The notes beneath the pieces are model-generated. The model saw only the letters and a list, made by a program, of their open reading frames with translations. It was not told the DNA's origin and ran no database searches. From positions 2,611,501-2,675,500 of the forward strand of contig NC_091673.1 in NCBI RefSeq assembly GCF_042453785.1: a DNA stretch of 64,000 bases, written 5' to 3'. The DNA is from Malus domestica (taxonomy: Eukaryota > Streptophyta > Magnoliopsida > Rosales > Rosaceae). Positions 34,156 through 45,650 of this stretch are shown here, one piece after another. How positions within the stretch are numbered: the stretch's first letter is position 1; each line of letters opens with the position of its first letter. Both the position numbers and the translations under genes were made by a program.

Positions 34156-34380
34156 TTTAGGGTTTGTTCCGAATTGTTTTTAAAATGATTGAAAATATTT
34201 TTGATGTAATTGATTATGGATTTCAAAAATACTTTAAGTGTTTTTCGATGCTTATTGCAAGAATCACTTAAAGTGTTTTTCCATAATCCATTTGAATTTT
34301 TACTAAAAATTGATTTCAAAAAATATTTTTTACAAAAACACTTTTAATCATTTTAAAAACACTTCCAAACAAATTCTAAA
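34156..34380. mobile_element. Foldback MITE of 225 bp
   Basis: The left arm contains TTTAGGGTTTGTTCCGAA, then TGTTTTTAAAATGATT. The right arm is its complement, AATCATTTTAAAAACA, then TTCCAAACAAATTCTAAA. Inner arms also pair (CACTTAAAGTGTTTTTCC near 34265 with AAATACTTTAAGTGTTTTT near 34226). No coding sequence. Confidence 0.7.
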
Positions 34381-36877
34381 CTTTCCACGATAAAAGCGTG
34401 TTTCTCTCGTGCACTTCAACTTTGGACTACAGTGCAGAATTTTTTTTATCATGTTTCAGTGTTTGTCCTGCATCGAAAGATAGAGGGTCAAACGTTCGGT
34501 TTTAACCGTACTGTGTGATTGAATTCACCTAAAGTAATAATAATTCAGTTTTAAGTTTTAACCGTACCAAGTCCCATCCAAACGTTTAAATGCCATCGCT
34601 ACCTCCTCAAGAGTCAAGTCTTTCTAACATGCATGGAAGTGACCATTCCTGAATGCCAGTCGTACCTTTCCCATCGATACACCTAGAACATTGATTTCCA
34701 CATTTTATCTTTCTTTTCTCCGCTTTATTAGTATACTTCTTATAAATATATTTTTCTTTATAATTATAAAAAGTTTGGAATGCCAAATGAGATTTTTGAA
34801 GTGTTAATAACAATTCCCTTTTTATTTCTAGGTAAAAAGAACACGATGGATTTGTATACCAAGAGCTGGAATTTTCTTTTGAGAAAATCCGATATGATAA
34901 TCACAAATTCTTTTAATTTTGTTCCTTGTTTTCATTTTTCTTGAATGCCAGACTTTTTGCATGCTTTATCATCGCTAATTGATGAGTTCATAATGTCGTA
35001 ATCTAATACGAGTTACATTCTCCTAGATCTTATTCTCAAATAAAACTGTGTTCTCTCATCATTCGATCTTAATGCAACGATTGAAGAGAAAGTGCAACAA
35101 TAAAAGTTAAATGATCACATACTATTGAATTAAGACCAAACAGTGTATGACCATAATTTTCTTAAAATCATAGAATCCAAGATAACGGATCTAATATTGT
35201 GGTCGGCATGCATCATAAAATTGCTATTGTTTAGAAATGATTAATGACATGCAAGCTGGCCATTTATTTGAGTAGGTTTCAGGTCCACTTCTTTACTTGA
35301 TTAACATAATTATGACAACTTTCACACAAATGAAAGTTGGAAAATCACATACATATATGAGAATGTCTTAATCAACAACGTGGTTCGAAATACCGGTGGT
35401 CAAACAAGTCTTGGACCCGTGGGGCGGGGCGGGTATGAACTGTTTTCACCGTCCAAATGATTTGATATTCAATTTATATCCTTGATTTTATCTCAACGTC
35501 TCTCTCTCTCACTCACTCAATCTCTCCCCTTCGACTTGTCTCTCTCTCATTCAGCCTCTCCCACTTGGACCAAATTGCATAGACATTATTGTTCTTGGTC
35601 ACTGCGGTAAAGCGTTATCCGTCAACTAATGACAACTTTGAATCGTGACAACATAAATATAAAACATCGTACCCAAAAATCTGCCCAAATACAGCAACGA
35701 AAAAAATAGTAAATTACCCATCCCAAATACAGATATAAGATAATGCCACACAACTAAAACATTGTCACATTATCAACCACATGTCCCAAGTGATTTATGA
35801 GGACAATTGTGTCTTCAAGGAGCACACAAGATTGCATCAAAGCTGACACCTAATTCTATTAATTAATGGAAGAGGATTCTCTTCCCTCCTAATATCTCTC
35901 CCCTTCACTTCCCTCATATTTGAATGGTTACGTTTTAACCACGTCAACATCTTATATTGATTTGTTTATAAAGACAATAAGACAAAAAACAATATGTGAG
36001 ATGAGGGGACATAAGATGATGAAAATATGAGAAGACAGAATCATACTCCATTTAGAATAGTAATTAACAATTAATTAGGTCGAAAGTACGAGAGATAACT
36101 ATTACTTTTACATACACGTTTCCATGTTTACGTACGACTCTTGACTCTTAAGACTTTTAACCTACTACACCCAAATATTGGTCGCCAACACCGCCGCGGG
36201 ATTCCCGGCCGTTCTCCTCCTCCTCCTCCGCAATCACATGCATTTCTTTCTTTTATAAATCGAAACTCCATCTCTTTACTATTTACCATTTACAGTACGC
36301 GTAATTGGAGAGTGTAATTCACCGTTCACCTCCCCGCGTGGTTAAATAACTTGAATTCTCAAAATTTGCCTCTGGCTCCCATGCTCGAGTGTGGTTCTTG
36401 GCCAGCCATCCCACCATAAGATTTGTTTGTATAATAACAGCGACCCTCTTCAAAGCGCGTGCGGCCTTTGTTTCCACTTTTAATTTTCTCTTACTGCGTC
36501 ACCGACATGCTGATTTCTAACGTAATGCATCGGTAATCGTAGTTGCACCGATATTTGCAGCAACTGCAGGAGCAGTGTAACAGTGATTCCCAACAACGAT
36601 TGCCAAATTAGTGAGAAAAAAAAACCCATCGTTCCATGACTTTAACTTAGAGGGAGTAATAGTATTTTAATTAAAAATTTGTAATTATTGATCTCTTAGC
36701 TCATCAAAACATGCAGTTATGATCCTTTACGTCAACTACTTTAAAACTTCAGTCCAAATCAATCACGTGCCACGCACGTGAGGCTGAATCAAGAGCTAAA
36801 TATGAAATACCAAATGAGAAAAATTGTAACAATTGTTCCTCAACTTTAATCCAATTATAGCAATGGTCATTCCAACA

Positions 36878-37008
36878 TGACTCATTTTGACGAAGTTGAT
36901 GAAAATGACCATAGTTGCACGTTTTAATGAGTTAAGAAAACACGACTCATTTTGACGAAGTTGATGAAAATGATTATAGTTGCATGTTTTGATGAGTTAA
37001 GAAACCAA
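36878..37008. repeat. 65-bp tandem duplication
   Basis: GACTCATTTTGACGAAG begins at 36879 and again at 36944. The two units differ at a handful of bases. Confidence 0.85.
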
Positions 37009-37744
37009 TGATAATGAATTTTTGTTGTCGAATAATATTGTATTGTGAGAATTTTTCATCAAAACTTGGCAAAATAAAATACAATATATATCTAGTAATT
37101 TTACTACTAATAGAATGAAACGTTTAATAGAATCTCACATCTATTGGACTTAATCCCCATGTCACTAAATTGAGAACAATGTGTGTGCTGATTAGTAGTT
37201 AATCACTAGATAGTTCAAAAGGAGAACCCAACAAACTAAAATACTACATTCGTATAACATTTTGTAACGAAAGTGTACACATGTTAATGGTGTAAGTAAT
37301 TAAGTTAAAGAAATATGATACTGATATTGATTAATAGTGGACCGTTGAAATCTATTTTATTTTAAAAGAAGAAAAGAAAAACCAGAGTTAAAAAATAAAA
37401 TACAGAGAGCAGAGACATCGACTGCTGTTATTTTCTCTTCACGTCGACCATTGTGGGGGAATACTAGGCTCCATTATATGAGAGATTTTTCAGTTTGATC
37501 GGTACACAGAATAGTAAATCACGCGTCACTAAATAAATAGTGGGATATGTGCGCTAAAAAATTAATAATTTAAAAAATAATTTTTTTTATCATTTCTATT
37601 AAAACATGTAGTGTATCACTTGTATTCCCGTTACAACTAAAAATTTATCCCATTATACATATAATAGCCGTCAATCCGATGCTCATAAGTCATAGCCTCG
37701 AGAGACAGGCAGACATACAGTGAGAGAGAGAGACAGACAGACAT

Positions 37745-37749
<5 letters not shown>

Positions 37750-37803
<54 letters not shown>

Positions 37804-37866
37804 GGAGAGGAAGAGAGGGCTTTGGTGATTTATGTAGCTGGATATATATACACACACACACACATA
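37750..37866 (+). repeat. GA microsatellite and CA run in the CLE gene leader
   Basis: About 50 bases of (GA)n start at 37750, preceded by two copies of ACAGACAGACATACAGTGAG-like sequence. A (CA)n run follows just before the CLE ATG at 37875. It probably lies in the 5' UTR or core promoter. Confidence 0.8.
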
Positions 37867-37874
37867 TTCCGGCA

Positions 37875-38231
37875 ATGTCGTTCGCCGGCGGCTGGAGGCT
37901 TCTGCATTCTTCCCTTGTGGTGATTCTGGTCGTTTCGGCGTTACAGATTTGGGTCTGCTACGACTGCAAGGCAGGGGCAATACGGGTATTCCCGGGAAAT
38001 ACAGATAATTTAATATCAAAGGTGCAGGTGGAAGAAGCAGAGAGGAACATGGTGCAGGTGGAAGAAGCAGAGAGGAACATGATGCAGAAGAAGAGCAAGA
38101 CAAGCACAGAAGCCCTATTCCATAAGTACATCGGCGGAAGCACTTCCAGTTCCAACTTCAACAAAACAGAAAAAGGGTATGAAGAATCCAAAAGAAGAGT
38201 GCCCAGTTGCCCAGATCAACTCCACAACTAG
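37875..38231 (+). CDS. CLE27-like secreted peptide hormone precursor (118 aa)
   Basis: The single exon runs from ATG at 37875 to TAG at 38229-38231. A hydrophobic signal peptide (RLLHSSLVVILVVSALQIWV, residues ~8-27) is followed by GAIRVFP, a motif I associate with CLE27-type precursors. A variable region comes next, and the C-terminus is KRRVPSCPDQLHN. The last 12 residues (107-118) are the CLE peptide, processed and sensed outside the cell by leucine-rich-repeat receptor kinases. Arabidopsis CLE27 ends RIVPSCPDPLHN by memory, so Cys at position 6 is normal for this subgroup. Gln at position 9 in place of the usual, often hydroxylated, Pro is unusual. A 30-base direct duplication (38022-38081) doubles VQVEEAERNM in the variable region. 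The start is the first ATG after the microsatellite. Confidence 0.88.
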   Translation: MSFAGGWRLLHSSLVVILVVSALQIWVCYDCKAGAIRVFPGNTDNLISKVQVEEAERNMVQVEEAERNMMQKKSKTSTEALFHKYIGGSTSSSNFNKTEKGYEESKRRVPSCPDQLHN

Positions 38232-40335
38232 TAAAACTGTTCAAATTTCCTTCTTTTTTTCTTGGGAAATATTTCTGGAATTAAAACCAAAACACCCACG
38301 TTTTTCTCATATCGTTTGGCAAGTTTTAATCTTTTCTTTTTGTAATTCACCAAGTGAGAAAACCGGGGGTATTTTGGTTGATTAATCTGTTTTAATTAAT
38401 TTCTTAAGATTAATGGATCACAAATCATGATGTGTACAGAGAAAAGTTTAGGAATTTGTACTAGTATTTCTTTGCTAGCTACCAGCAGAGTCTCCGTACG
38501 TATGTACTAGTTTTCCAAGATCCCATACATCTTTTGATCTTTTAGCTTTTCTTTTTGAGATATTCAGAATATCGAATATATATCATCATCAGAGATAGAG
38601 TGTTGGCAGCAGAAAAATATTTTTGCAAAATTACTAACACAGAGATTCTTTGCTTTCTAACAGCAACAATACAAAAGCATTTTCTACTTTCTTTTTTTTA
38701 AAAAAAATTAGATCTTGGTTATACTAATTTTGATCAATAATCTAACGGCTTCCTAGCAAATTCCTGAAATCAAGTGAATGGTCTATTCTGGTGAGAGCTA
38801 AAAGATCTCGATCGATCAAATATTATTATTCTGGGATTATTAAATGAGTCTGTGATTTTGTTTGCCTTTTCCGATGAAAAATCATAAATAAATGTTATAG
38901 TCTCTGGGATTGGCGTATCCGGTAGGGTTTTCCTCTGCTTACCTGTATAGGGTTTGGTTCCTGTCTTATTTCTTAACTTGGTAAAGAAAAAAGTTTGAAT
39001 CTTCCATCTTCCAAAAGAGAAATTTTTATTTGTGATGAGAACACGACTGGTATATTACGTGTTTTTATGTAAATGGTGGAAAATTTTAATTTTTAAGTTA
39101 TTAATCTTTTAACACACACATTTCACCATTTATATATACACACATGATATACCATCTCGTATGACGATCATAATGAAAAAATCTCTCATTTCAGAAAGCT
39201 TAACGCTGCTTAACCAGCAATAAATTTTAAATTTTACAACACCACCCCATATATGGACAATTGTTGTGTTCATCGCGTAGTTGCACCTACTTGTCCATAT
39301 GTTTTTATTAAGGTATTTAATTGTAGATACAATAATTGGAATCATTTTATTTCATCAATCGTGAAATATCTATCTCTGCAAATATAGTGATTAAACTGAA
39401 ATCATCGATTTGTATAACATACGTACCTATACGACTACTATATAATCTTTAATTTGATTGAATTCTTACAAATAATTTTTAAATAATGGATAAGAAAATG
39501 AACGGTTATGATTGTTATATGATGATACTATGTTAAGTACAATTCTATGTATCCGTGTAGAATAAACGCAAGTATTGTCCTCTCAAACTGGATATAATAT
39601 ATGATTTGAAGCCCTTTCAAGTCATCTCGTGTAAGTTGTAACATTGGTAGCAATTTCTAATCATGGAGTCTGAATAGTTGCTGTACCTGGCTACATATTT
39701 TAAGGTCATGAGGGCCTGAGCCGTTGACTCTCTTGTAGTAGTCTTTTAACAATTAAACAGTTCAAACTTCAGGATTAATTTAGACTACAAACCCCAACAA
39801 GCCTGGCTTTTCTACATCACATTTCGCCATCGCTTTTTAGCTTTTTCAGAAAGCGGTTTTCCGGAGTTGAAAGCCATGCAAGGAGAAGTGCTTTTGATCA
39901 AAGAAATACTTAATGTAATATTAAGATTAATAAATTAGGGTTTGAGTGGGATTTGCAAACGTGGGATTCATCCATGAGAAGAACACTAAAGAGGAGAGAT
40001 GGATGTATATTCAAATGATCATTGAACTGTGGAAAAAGGGTAGTAATGTTGGATGAACTTTAGCGTTTGTAAAGTAGCGTAACACAGAAAGTTTGTGATA
40101 TTCAACTTTTTGATTTTCTTGAAAAGTACTTTTGTCTGGTTGCAGAAGAAGTGCATGGAGACAAAGATTTCGCAGACTAATAATTTTTATGATATTAATT
40201 CTTCGATTTTATAGTGCATGTTGTTTGGACATGGATATGGTCAAGTTAACAAGCAAAACAAAAGGGTTCTCGTTTTCTGGTATTTTGGGTGTTTTAGGGG
40301 ATGGGGAGGAGGGTGGAGGAGGAGAAGACCGAAAC

Positions 40336-40381
<46 letters not shown>

Positions 40382-42420
40382 CAGCAGAGAAACCGATGCG
40401 AGAAACGCCACGTCTTCTGCGGCGAAGGATGGTAAAACTTCAGACTCGTTTGTCTGCAAGCTTTTGGATGTGGAATACAACTAATTGATAATACATTTTG
40501 ACCCTCCAATCCACCATCGATGCCATATTCACTGCCACTCCTATATATATTTTACTCTACCTTTGTCATTTGTTTGGTTTTTGTTTAATTGGGACCAAAA
40601 TCAAAATCATGAATGGGTCAAACTCAACTATTATGCGGTTTGAAGAACAATTTATATGAAATGTGTTTTATCGTCGCGTGATGTTTCAATTTAGTGGTGC
40701 AGTACATTGTCGAGAAAAATTCTACAATATTATATTGTTCAATTGGAACGATATGATGACAATAACTTTAGGTTAAATTGCTAATTATTAAGGGGAAAGG
40801 GAATCGAACCCGCATCAGTGTGCATAAACATTATTGTATTTTGCCATTGCAATAAAATGTTATTTGCACCTCATAGTCAAATCACAGACACTATGTATCA
40901 AGAAATTATTGATTTATGAAAAATTATAAGCAAACTCTCTTAAAGTAAGATTCTCCATGAACTCTCACTCACCTTGTGTTTTTAGCATAATCCATGTGTC
41001 AATATTATAAAACATTGTGCCAAAAGCATAAGTTGACGAAAAGTTTAAAGAGAGTCATGCTTTTAAGATAGTCTCTTTTATCGTTTAATCCAAAAACTTG
41101 ATGCAGCAATCCAACCAAAGATGGAAAGTAATCAGTCACACATTAATGTAATTAATGAAATTAGTTAAAATGGGGTGGGTCATCAGGATTTGCAAAACTC
41201 CTGGCCCAAAATAATGGGCCACTCACAATGTCCAATCCAGGAATTAAACCAAGGCAATCCGTACATCAAACTTGTTTTCGGACTCCTGCCGATCTGGAGT
41301 GTTCGACTGTGAGGCCGTCCAGAGCTCGTGCGTGTCACGTGCCAGGTAATCATTTGCCCTTCTTCCTTGTCCTAATTTCATCGGCTGTCTTCTTCTTTGC
41401 TTTCACACATTCTGCCCCTGTATTGGATCTAAAATTACATTTCTGCGTATAAATGGGAATACAATTTTATGGAGTTTCCATTAGAAAATAGAATGATGCT
41501 CAATAGTAAAGCATAATTAGAAAGGGACCAAAATTTGCTAATAAACTTTAACAATATATTCAAAATGTACACAAGATACAAATCTTAATATAACTGTAGA
41601 AGTATTAAGTAAATACAGTAAACACTAAAGCGGACAAAATCTGCACAAATAACAAAAGAAACCAACCAAAATCACAATTTTTAATATAACGGAAAAATAA
41701 TTAATGTAAATGTAGCTAAACTAAAACAGACATAATCCACACAAATAACAAAAAAGAAACCCATCGAAATCTAGCATAATCCATGTGCAGCCTAAAACAA
41801 CCAAAATTCTAAATGGTAGCACACAAGACTACATTATCTACAAATTCACAAGGTGGTACACCATATGTCATAATAAAAGTGGAGAGACATTGAAAACTAT
41901 ATTCAAAAGTGGAACATACCAACACTCTCATCCGCTTATGCTGTACCATGTGGTGTACCAGCTTTTATTCTAGGTACACAAAACACAACCTATGTCTTTG
42001 TAATTTATAGTTTATCCTTCTTCTTTTTTTTAGAATTAGTCATTAAGTCTAATATTTTGACTTAATTTGCTATTGAAAGTGTTAGTCACCTAAAAATATG
42101 GGCCATGCCTTTATCACATCATCATGTAACCATCATGTAACGATAAATTTAAAATTAGATAAAAATTTGAAGGTAAAAAATGTAATTTACCCCACATATA
42201 AAATTAGATTAGTTTTATATTCTATTACCACGGTCGGTTGGTAATATAAGATTGCATGCAGGGTTAGAGTAAAAGGGGAAAGCACAAAAACAGTCTGCTA
42301 ATTTTCCACTTTTCCCTGAATGCCATTTAAACTAACCCGGAAAGTGGCAACACAAAACTGCTGATTTTCAACTTCGAATTTTCTAAAACTCGAGTTTGAT
42401 TTTTTCTAGCTATTTTCAAG
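38232..42420. other. Gene-poor stretch after the CLE gene
   Basis: No supported gene. It contains a (GA)n microsatellite at 40338-40379, which creates the low-complexity ORFs around 40132-40509, and a tRNA T-arm-like motif at 40798-40812 (minus strand GCGGGTTCGATTCCC). The rest is AT-rich. The 74-aa ORF at 41228-41452 is unsupported. Confidence 0.5.
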
Positions 42421-42907
42421 TCGGTATTATACGAGGCTTGTGGACGAATCGTGAACCCAACGTACGGCTCGGTAGGCATGATGTGGTCCGGGAGCTGGGA
42501 CCAATGCCAGGCAGCCGTTGATGCAGTTCTTGAAGGACCGCCCATCACAGGAATTGATGCGGATGCGCTGCAGCAGAACACGAACCCGAACCTGGATCCT
42601 CCTCACATATCCGGGGACATACGCTATGTGTCTACGGACACAAACTCGGGCTGTTCGTCTCGTAACAAGGCAAGAACCCTGGAACAAGTTGAAAAGGTCC
42701 ATAAACCGGCCCAAAGTCCAACCAGATTTTGCAACCGGGTCAAACATCAATAATTTGGCACCAATCTGCAATGTTCCCGACCCGGATGACTTGTACCCGA
42801 GTCCGCAAGGAAACGGGTCTAGCAGAAATCAGCAAGCTGCTGATGATCGAGATGGAGCGGCCGGAGCTAGCTCTTGGTCTTGTGTTACCTCTTCCAACCA
42901 ATGTTAA
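42421..42907 (+). pseudogene. LOB-domain (LBD class II) gene fragment, second exon
   Basis: After a polypyrimidine tract and AG, the frame reads [20 protein letters not shown], then [20 protein letters not shown]. This is the end of a class II LOB domain (LBD37-42 group). That group has an intron at exactly this place, so this is exon 2. The first exon, with the CX2CX6CX3C zinc motif, is not found in the ~4 kb upstream. The frame continues to TAA at 42751-42753. Beyond that a different frame stays open from about 42730 to TAA at 42905-42907, which suggests a frameshift near the end. Class II LBDs repress anthocyanin and nitrogen-response genes. Without exon 1 this copy cannot bind DNA. A very long first intron is a less likely alternative. 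Confidence 0.72.
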
Positions 42908-42909
42908 TT

Positions 42910-43975
42910 AATTTATTTATTATCTATTAATTTATTATTAAGATGTGGATGCTTGTGGGAGTGACAAGTGGATTAGCAAATGTTTTTTCCTTTTTAATTT
43001 GATTAGAAATGTTATAATTGGTTAGTGTATTTTAAATTGGTATGGAAATGTCTTATTAAAGAGTTTATGGTGAATTGTCAATTTAGCATTTGAATTATCA
43101 CCTAAGTCAAAATTAGTACCTAAACTATTTTTTTCAAAAAAATCAGTCATTGAATTATAAAAATCTACCAATTACATTCCCAATATTAGATTCAAAGCTA
43201 CTATATTCAATTTTTCGTCAATTTAAGTCACATTACTTGCATGTGATACACATTAGAGGGTATATTGATAATTTTTTCATAAAGAAATAGTGTATGGAGT
43301 TAACTTTTGAGGGTAAATTAGATGTTAGATTTGCAATCTATATATGAAATGGTAAGGGCTTATAGGCGAGGAAATAGCGGTATTACGCTCTAAAGTGTGT
43401 GAAGTGACTTAAGTTGACAAAAAATTTGATAAAATAGCTTTGAATATAATAGTAGAGACGAAATTAGCAATTTTTAATGAATTTAGAGACTTATTTTACC
43501 AAAAAAATTAATTTAGAGACCTAATGTCATTGAGATGAAAGTTTAGGTATTAAATCGGCACTTCACCCAAGAGTTTAAAATTGTCTTAATCAGTTTGGGA
43601 TTAAAACTTTAAATGAATCTTGATACTTAGCACTCATAGATGAATTGGAATTGTGTGTCAATTTCTACACTGATTTATATAGAAGAAGCAGAGTGATTGT
43701 TTCAATATAAATAGTGATCAATGCTCTCACAAAAAAAAAAAAAGAAGTTCATTATTGGATTTAGACCTTGTAAGTCAGCATATTATTTCTGTTAGAGATC
43801 AAGAGAAGCTTAGTATTGAAGTCGAGTATGAGTTCATAATTTTCGTTTATTGAAAGTCAGATTAATTCTTACAAATTAGGCAAGTTGAAGTGCTAAACTA
43901 CCTTCAAAACTTATGCATAACCAGTTATATCAAAGTCTAGCTACCTTTCCCTCAGTTTCAAGAATTGGAGAGAGC
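42910..43975. other. AT-rich spacer
   Basis: No gene was seen. The words ATTTAGAGACTTATTTTACC and AATTTAGAGACCTAATG around 43480-43520 suggest decayed transposon sequence. A short A run lies at 43730-43742. Confidence 0.45.
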
Positions 43976-43979
43976 CAAC

Positions 43980-44518
43980 CTGACACGCCCCGATCCTACT
44001 ATTATCCAAATATCAGGATAAGCACGTGTTGGCCAACACCCGAAGGTGACGAAATCCATTTATTGAATACATGAGGATTAAAATAAGAATAAGATAAGAG
44101 AAATTTAAATAGAATTAATATTAAGATTATGCATGACATGTCCAGAGCATACGTCTAATACAAAGTACAAGCGGAAATTAAGATAGAGAGTGATATTACA
44201 ACAGATGCCGAAGCAGAGAGAATATAGCATGATATCAATGGTAGGGGAATGCCTCGTAGATGAGATCGTATTCATCTACCAGTGATATCGTGCTATATTC
44301 TCCCTGCTTTAGCATCTGTTGTAATAGCACTCTCTATCTTAATTTTCGTTGTACTCTGTATTAGACGTATGCTCTGAATATGTCATGCATAGTCTTAATA
44401 TTAAGTATATTTAAATTTCTCTTATCTTATTCATATTTTAGTCCTCATGTATTTAATAAATGACGGCAGCACATGCCTATCTTGGTATTAGGGAAACATC
44501 GGGATCAGGGTGTCTCAC
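43980..44518. repeat. Long imperfect inverted repeat (foldback, arms ~250-270 bp)
   Basis: The left arm (43980-~44250) and right arm (~44275-44518) are reverse complements over most of their length. Landmarks are GCATACGTCTAATACAAAG with its partner, ACAACAGATGCCGAAGCAG with CTGCTTTAGCATCTGTTGT, and outer ends GACACGCCCCGATCC / GGGATCAGGGTGTCTCAC. Only ~25 bases separate the arms near 44250-44275. It looks like two head-to-head copies of a retrotransposon end, or a foldback element. A transcript would form long dsRNA. Confidence 0.8.
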
Positions 44519-44783
44519 AACCCCCAATATAATACCCCCTCTCCTTCGTAGACCCAACTTAAATAGCCAAAATAGAAGAAACATGCATTGCAATCATCAA
44601 AATATAAAATCCCTATAGGGTATAGGGCTACCACGGAGTGAATTCGCATCCAAACTATCGGATGCAAATAATTGCCTTTTTATAACAGAAAATTGGGTAT
44701 GAAAATTGTTACAGTTACTAACAACGAAACAAGATGAGCCTACATCCGTAAAATTTTGACCCATGAGCTATATATATACATAC

Positions 44784-44817
<34 letters not shown>

Positions 44818-44821
44818 ATAT

Positions 44822-44940
44822 AGGGAATTGATATTGACACTCAAAAAATCTCATTTTACATTCTAAACTTTCTATATTTGAAAAGAAAAATATATTTGTG
44901 AGGGATGTAGAATGAGATTTTTGAAGTGCTAATAACATTT

Positions 44941-44943
<3 letters not shown>
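44822..44943. mobile_element. Small MITE flanked by AT microsatellites
   Basis: The left end GGGAATTGATATTGACACTC then AAAAAATCTCATTTTACATT, and the right end GTAGAATGAGATTTTTGAAG then TGCTAATAACATTTCC, are inverted repeats. (AT)n runs lie on both sides (to 44821 and from 44945), as if it inserted into a TA-rich target. A lone right-end relative is near 34787-34815. Confidence 0.7.
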
Positions 44944-44980
<37 letters not shown>

Positions 44981-45091
44981 TCAAAAATGTTTATTTGAAT
45001 AATAATTGATGTACCTGCTTGTGCATGTATACACAAACTCAAGTTTACTATGAGGTAAACTATGGACTCAACCACCGGGCGGGAGGGACGT

Positions 45092-45601
45092 TCATCTGGC
45101 AGGCACGGGAAAAGCAGATCCTGCAAAGGATGCTTTCTTGACAAACCTCCCTTTCATTCTTGGTCTCTTCTCGGCATTCAGCTTTCGAACTTCGTACCTT
45201 ATTTTCTTCGAGAACAGCCTTGTCCTCCTCTTTTCTCTATATCTCGACACCCTCGCCTCCCTCCCTCCGTCCGCCATTGCCGGGTGAATTCCAAGCCCGT
45301 TCATATCCCCATAAGGGTAATGAAGTTCAGCTCCACATGCACTCTGAGAAGGTCACAAACATATTTGTTAATTACTAAGAACTAATTATAATTTGGCACT
45401 AACTCTATCTGCTTACGAGTTAATTAAACAGATATCAATTGTTCTATTTATTGTATCCCTCCACAAATATAATCAATTATATTAATTGATTTATTTATCA
45501 ATTATTGAATTTTATTTTATTTTTTTGAACAAAAGGTCAATTATCGAATTTGAACATAAAATTTCTTTCACTTATATATGAGATTTGAACTGAAATTGAA
45601 C

Positions 45602-45650
<49 letters not shown>

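Larger units (their letters stand above)
32913..37874. other. Gene-poor stretch between the DUF1218 and CLE genes
   Basis: No supported gene in 4.9 kb. It holds MITE-like elements at 33096-33303 and 34156-34380, a single right-end fragment of another MITE near 34787-34815, a degenerate GGACAAGG-family foldback around 35870-36050, a 65-bp tandem duplication at 36878-37008 and a long GA microsatellite at its right edge. Short ORFs, including several at 33355-33959, show no family features. Confidence 0.5.

Noticed and set aside
40132-40509. ORFs with Arg-Glu or Leu-Ser runs
   Set aside because: Produced by the (GA)n microsatellite at 40338-40379.
40798-40812. Possible tRNA gene (T-arm GCGGGTTCGATTCCC on the minus strand)
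   Set aside because: No matching acceptor stem, D-arm or anticodon arm around it; at most a decayed SINE.
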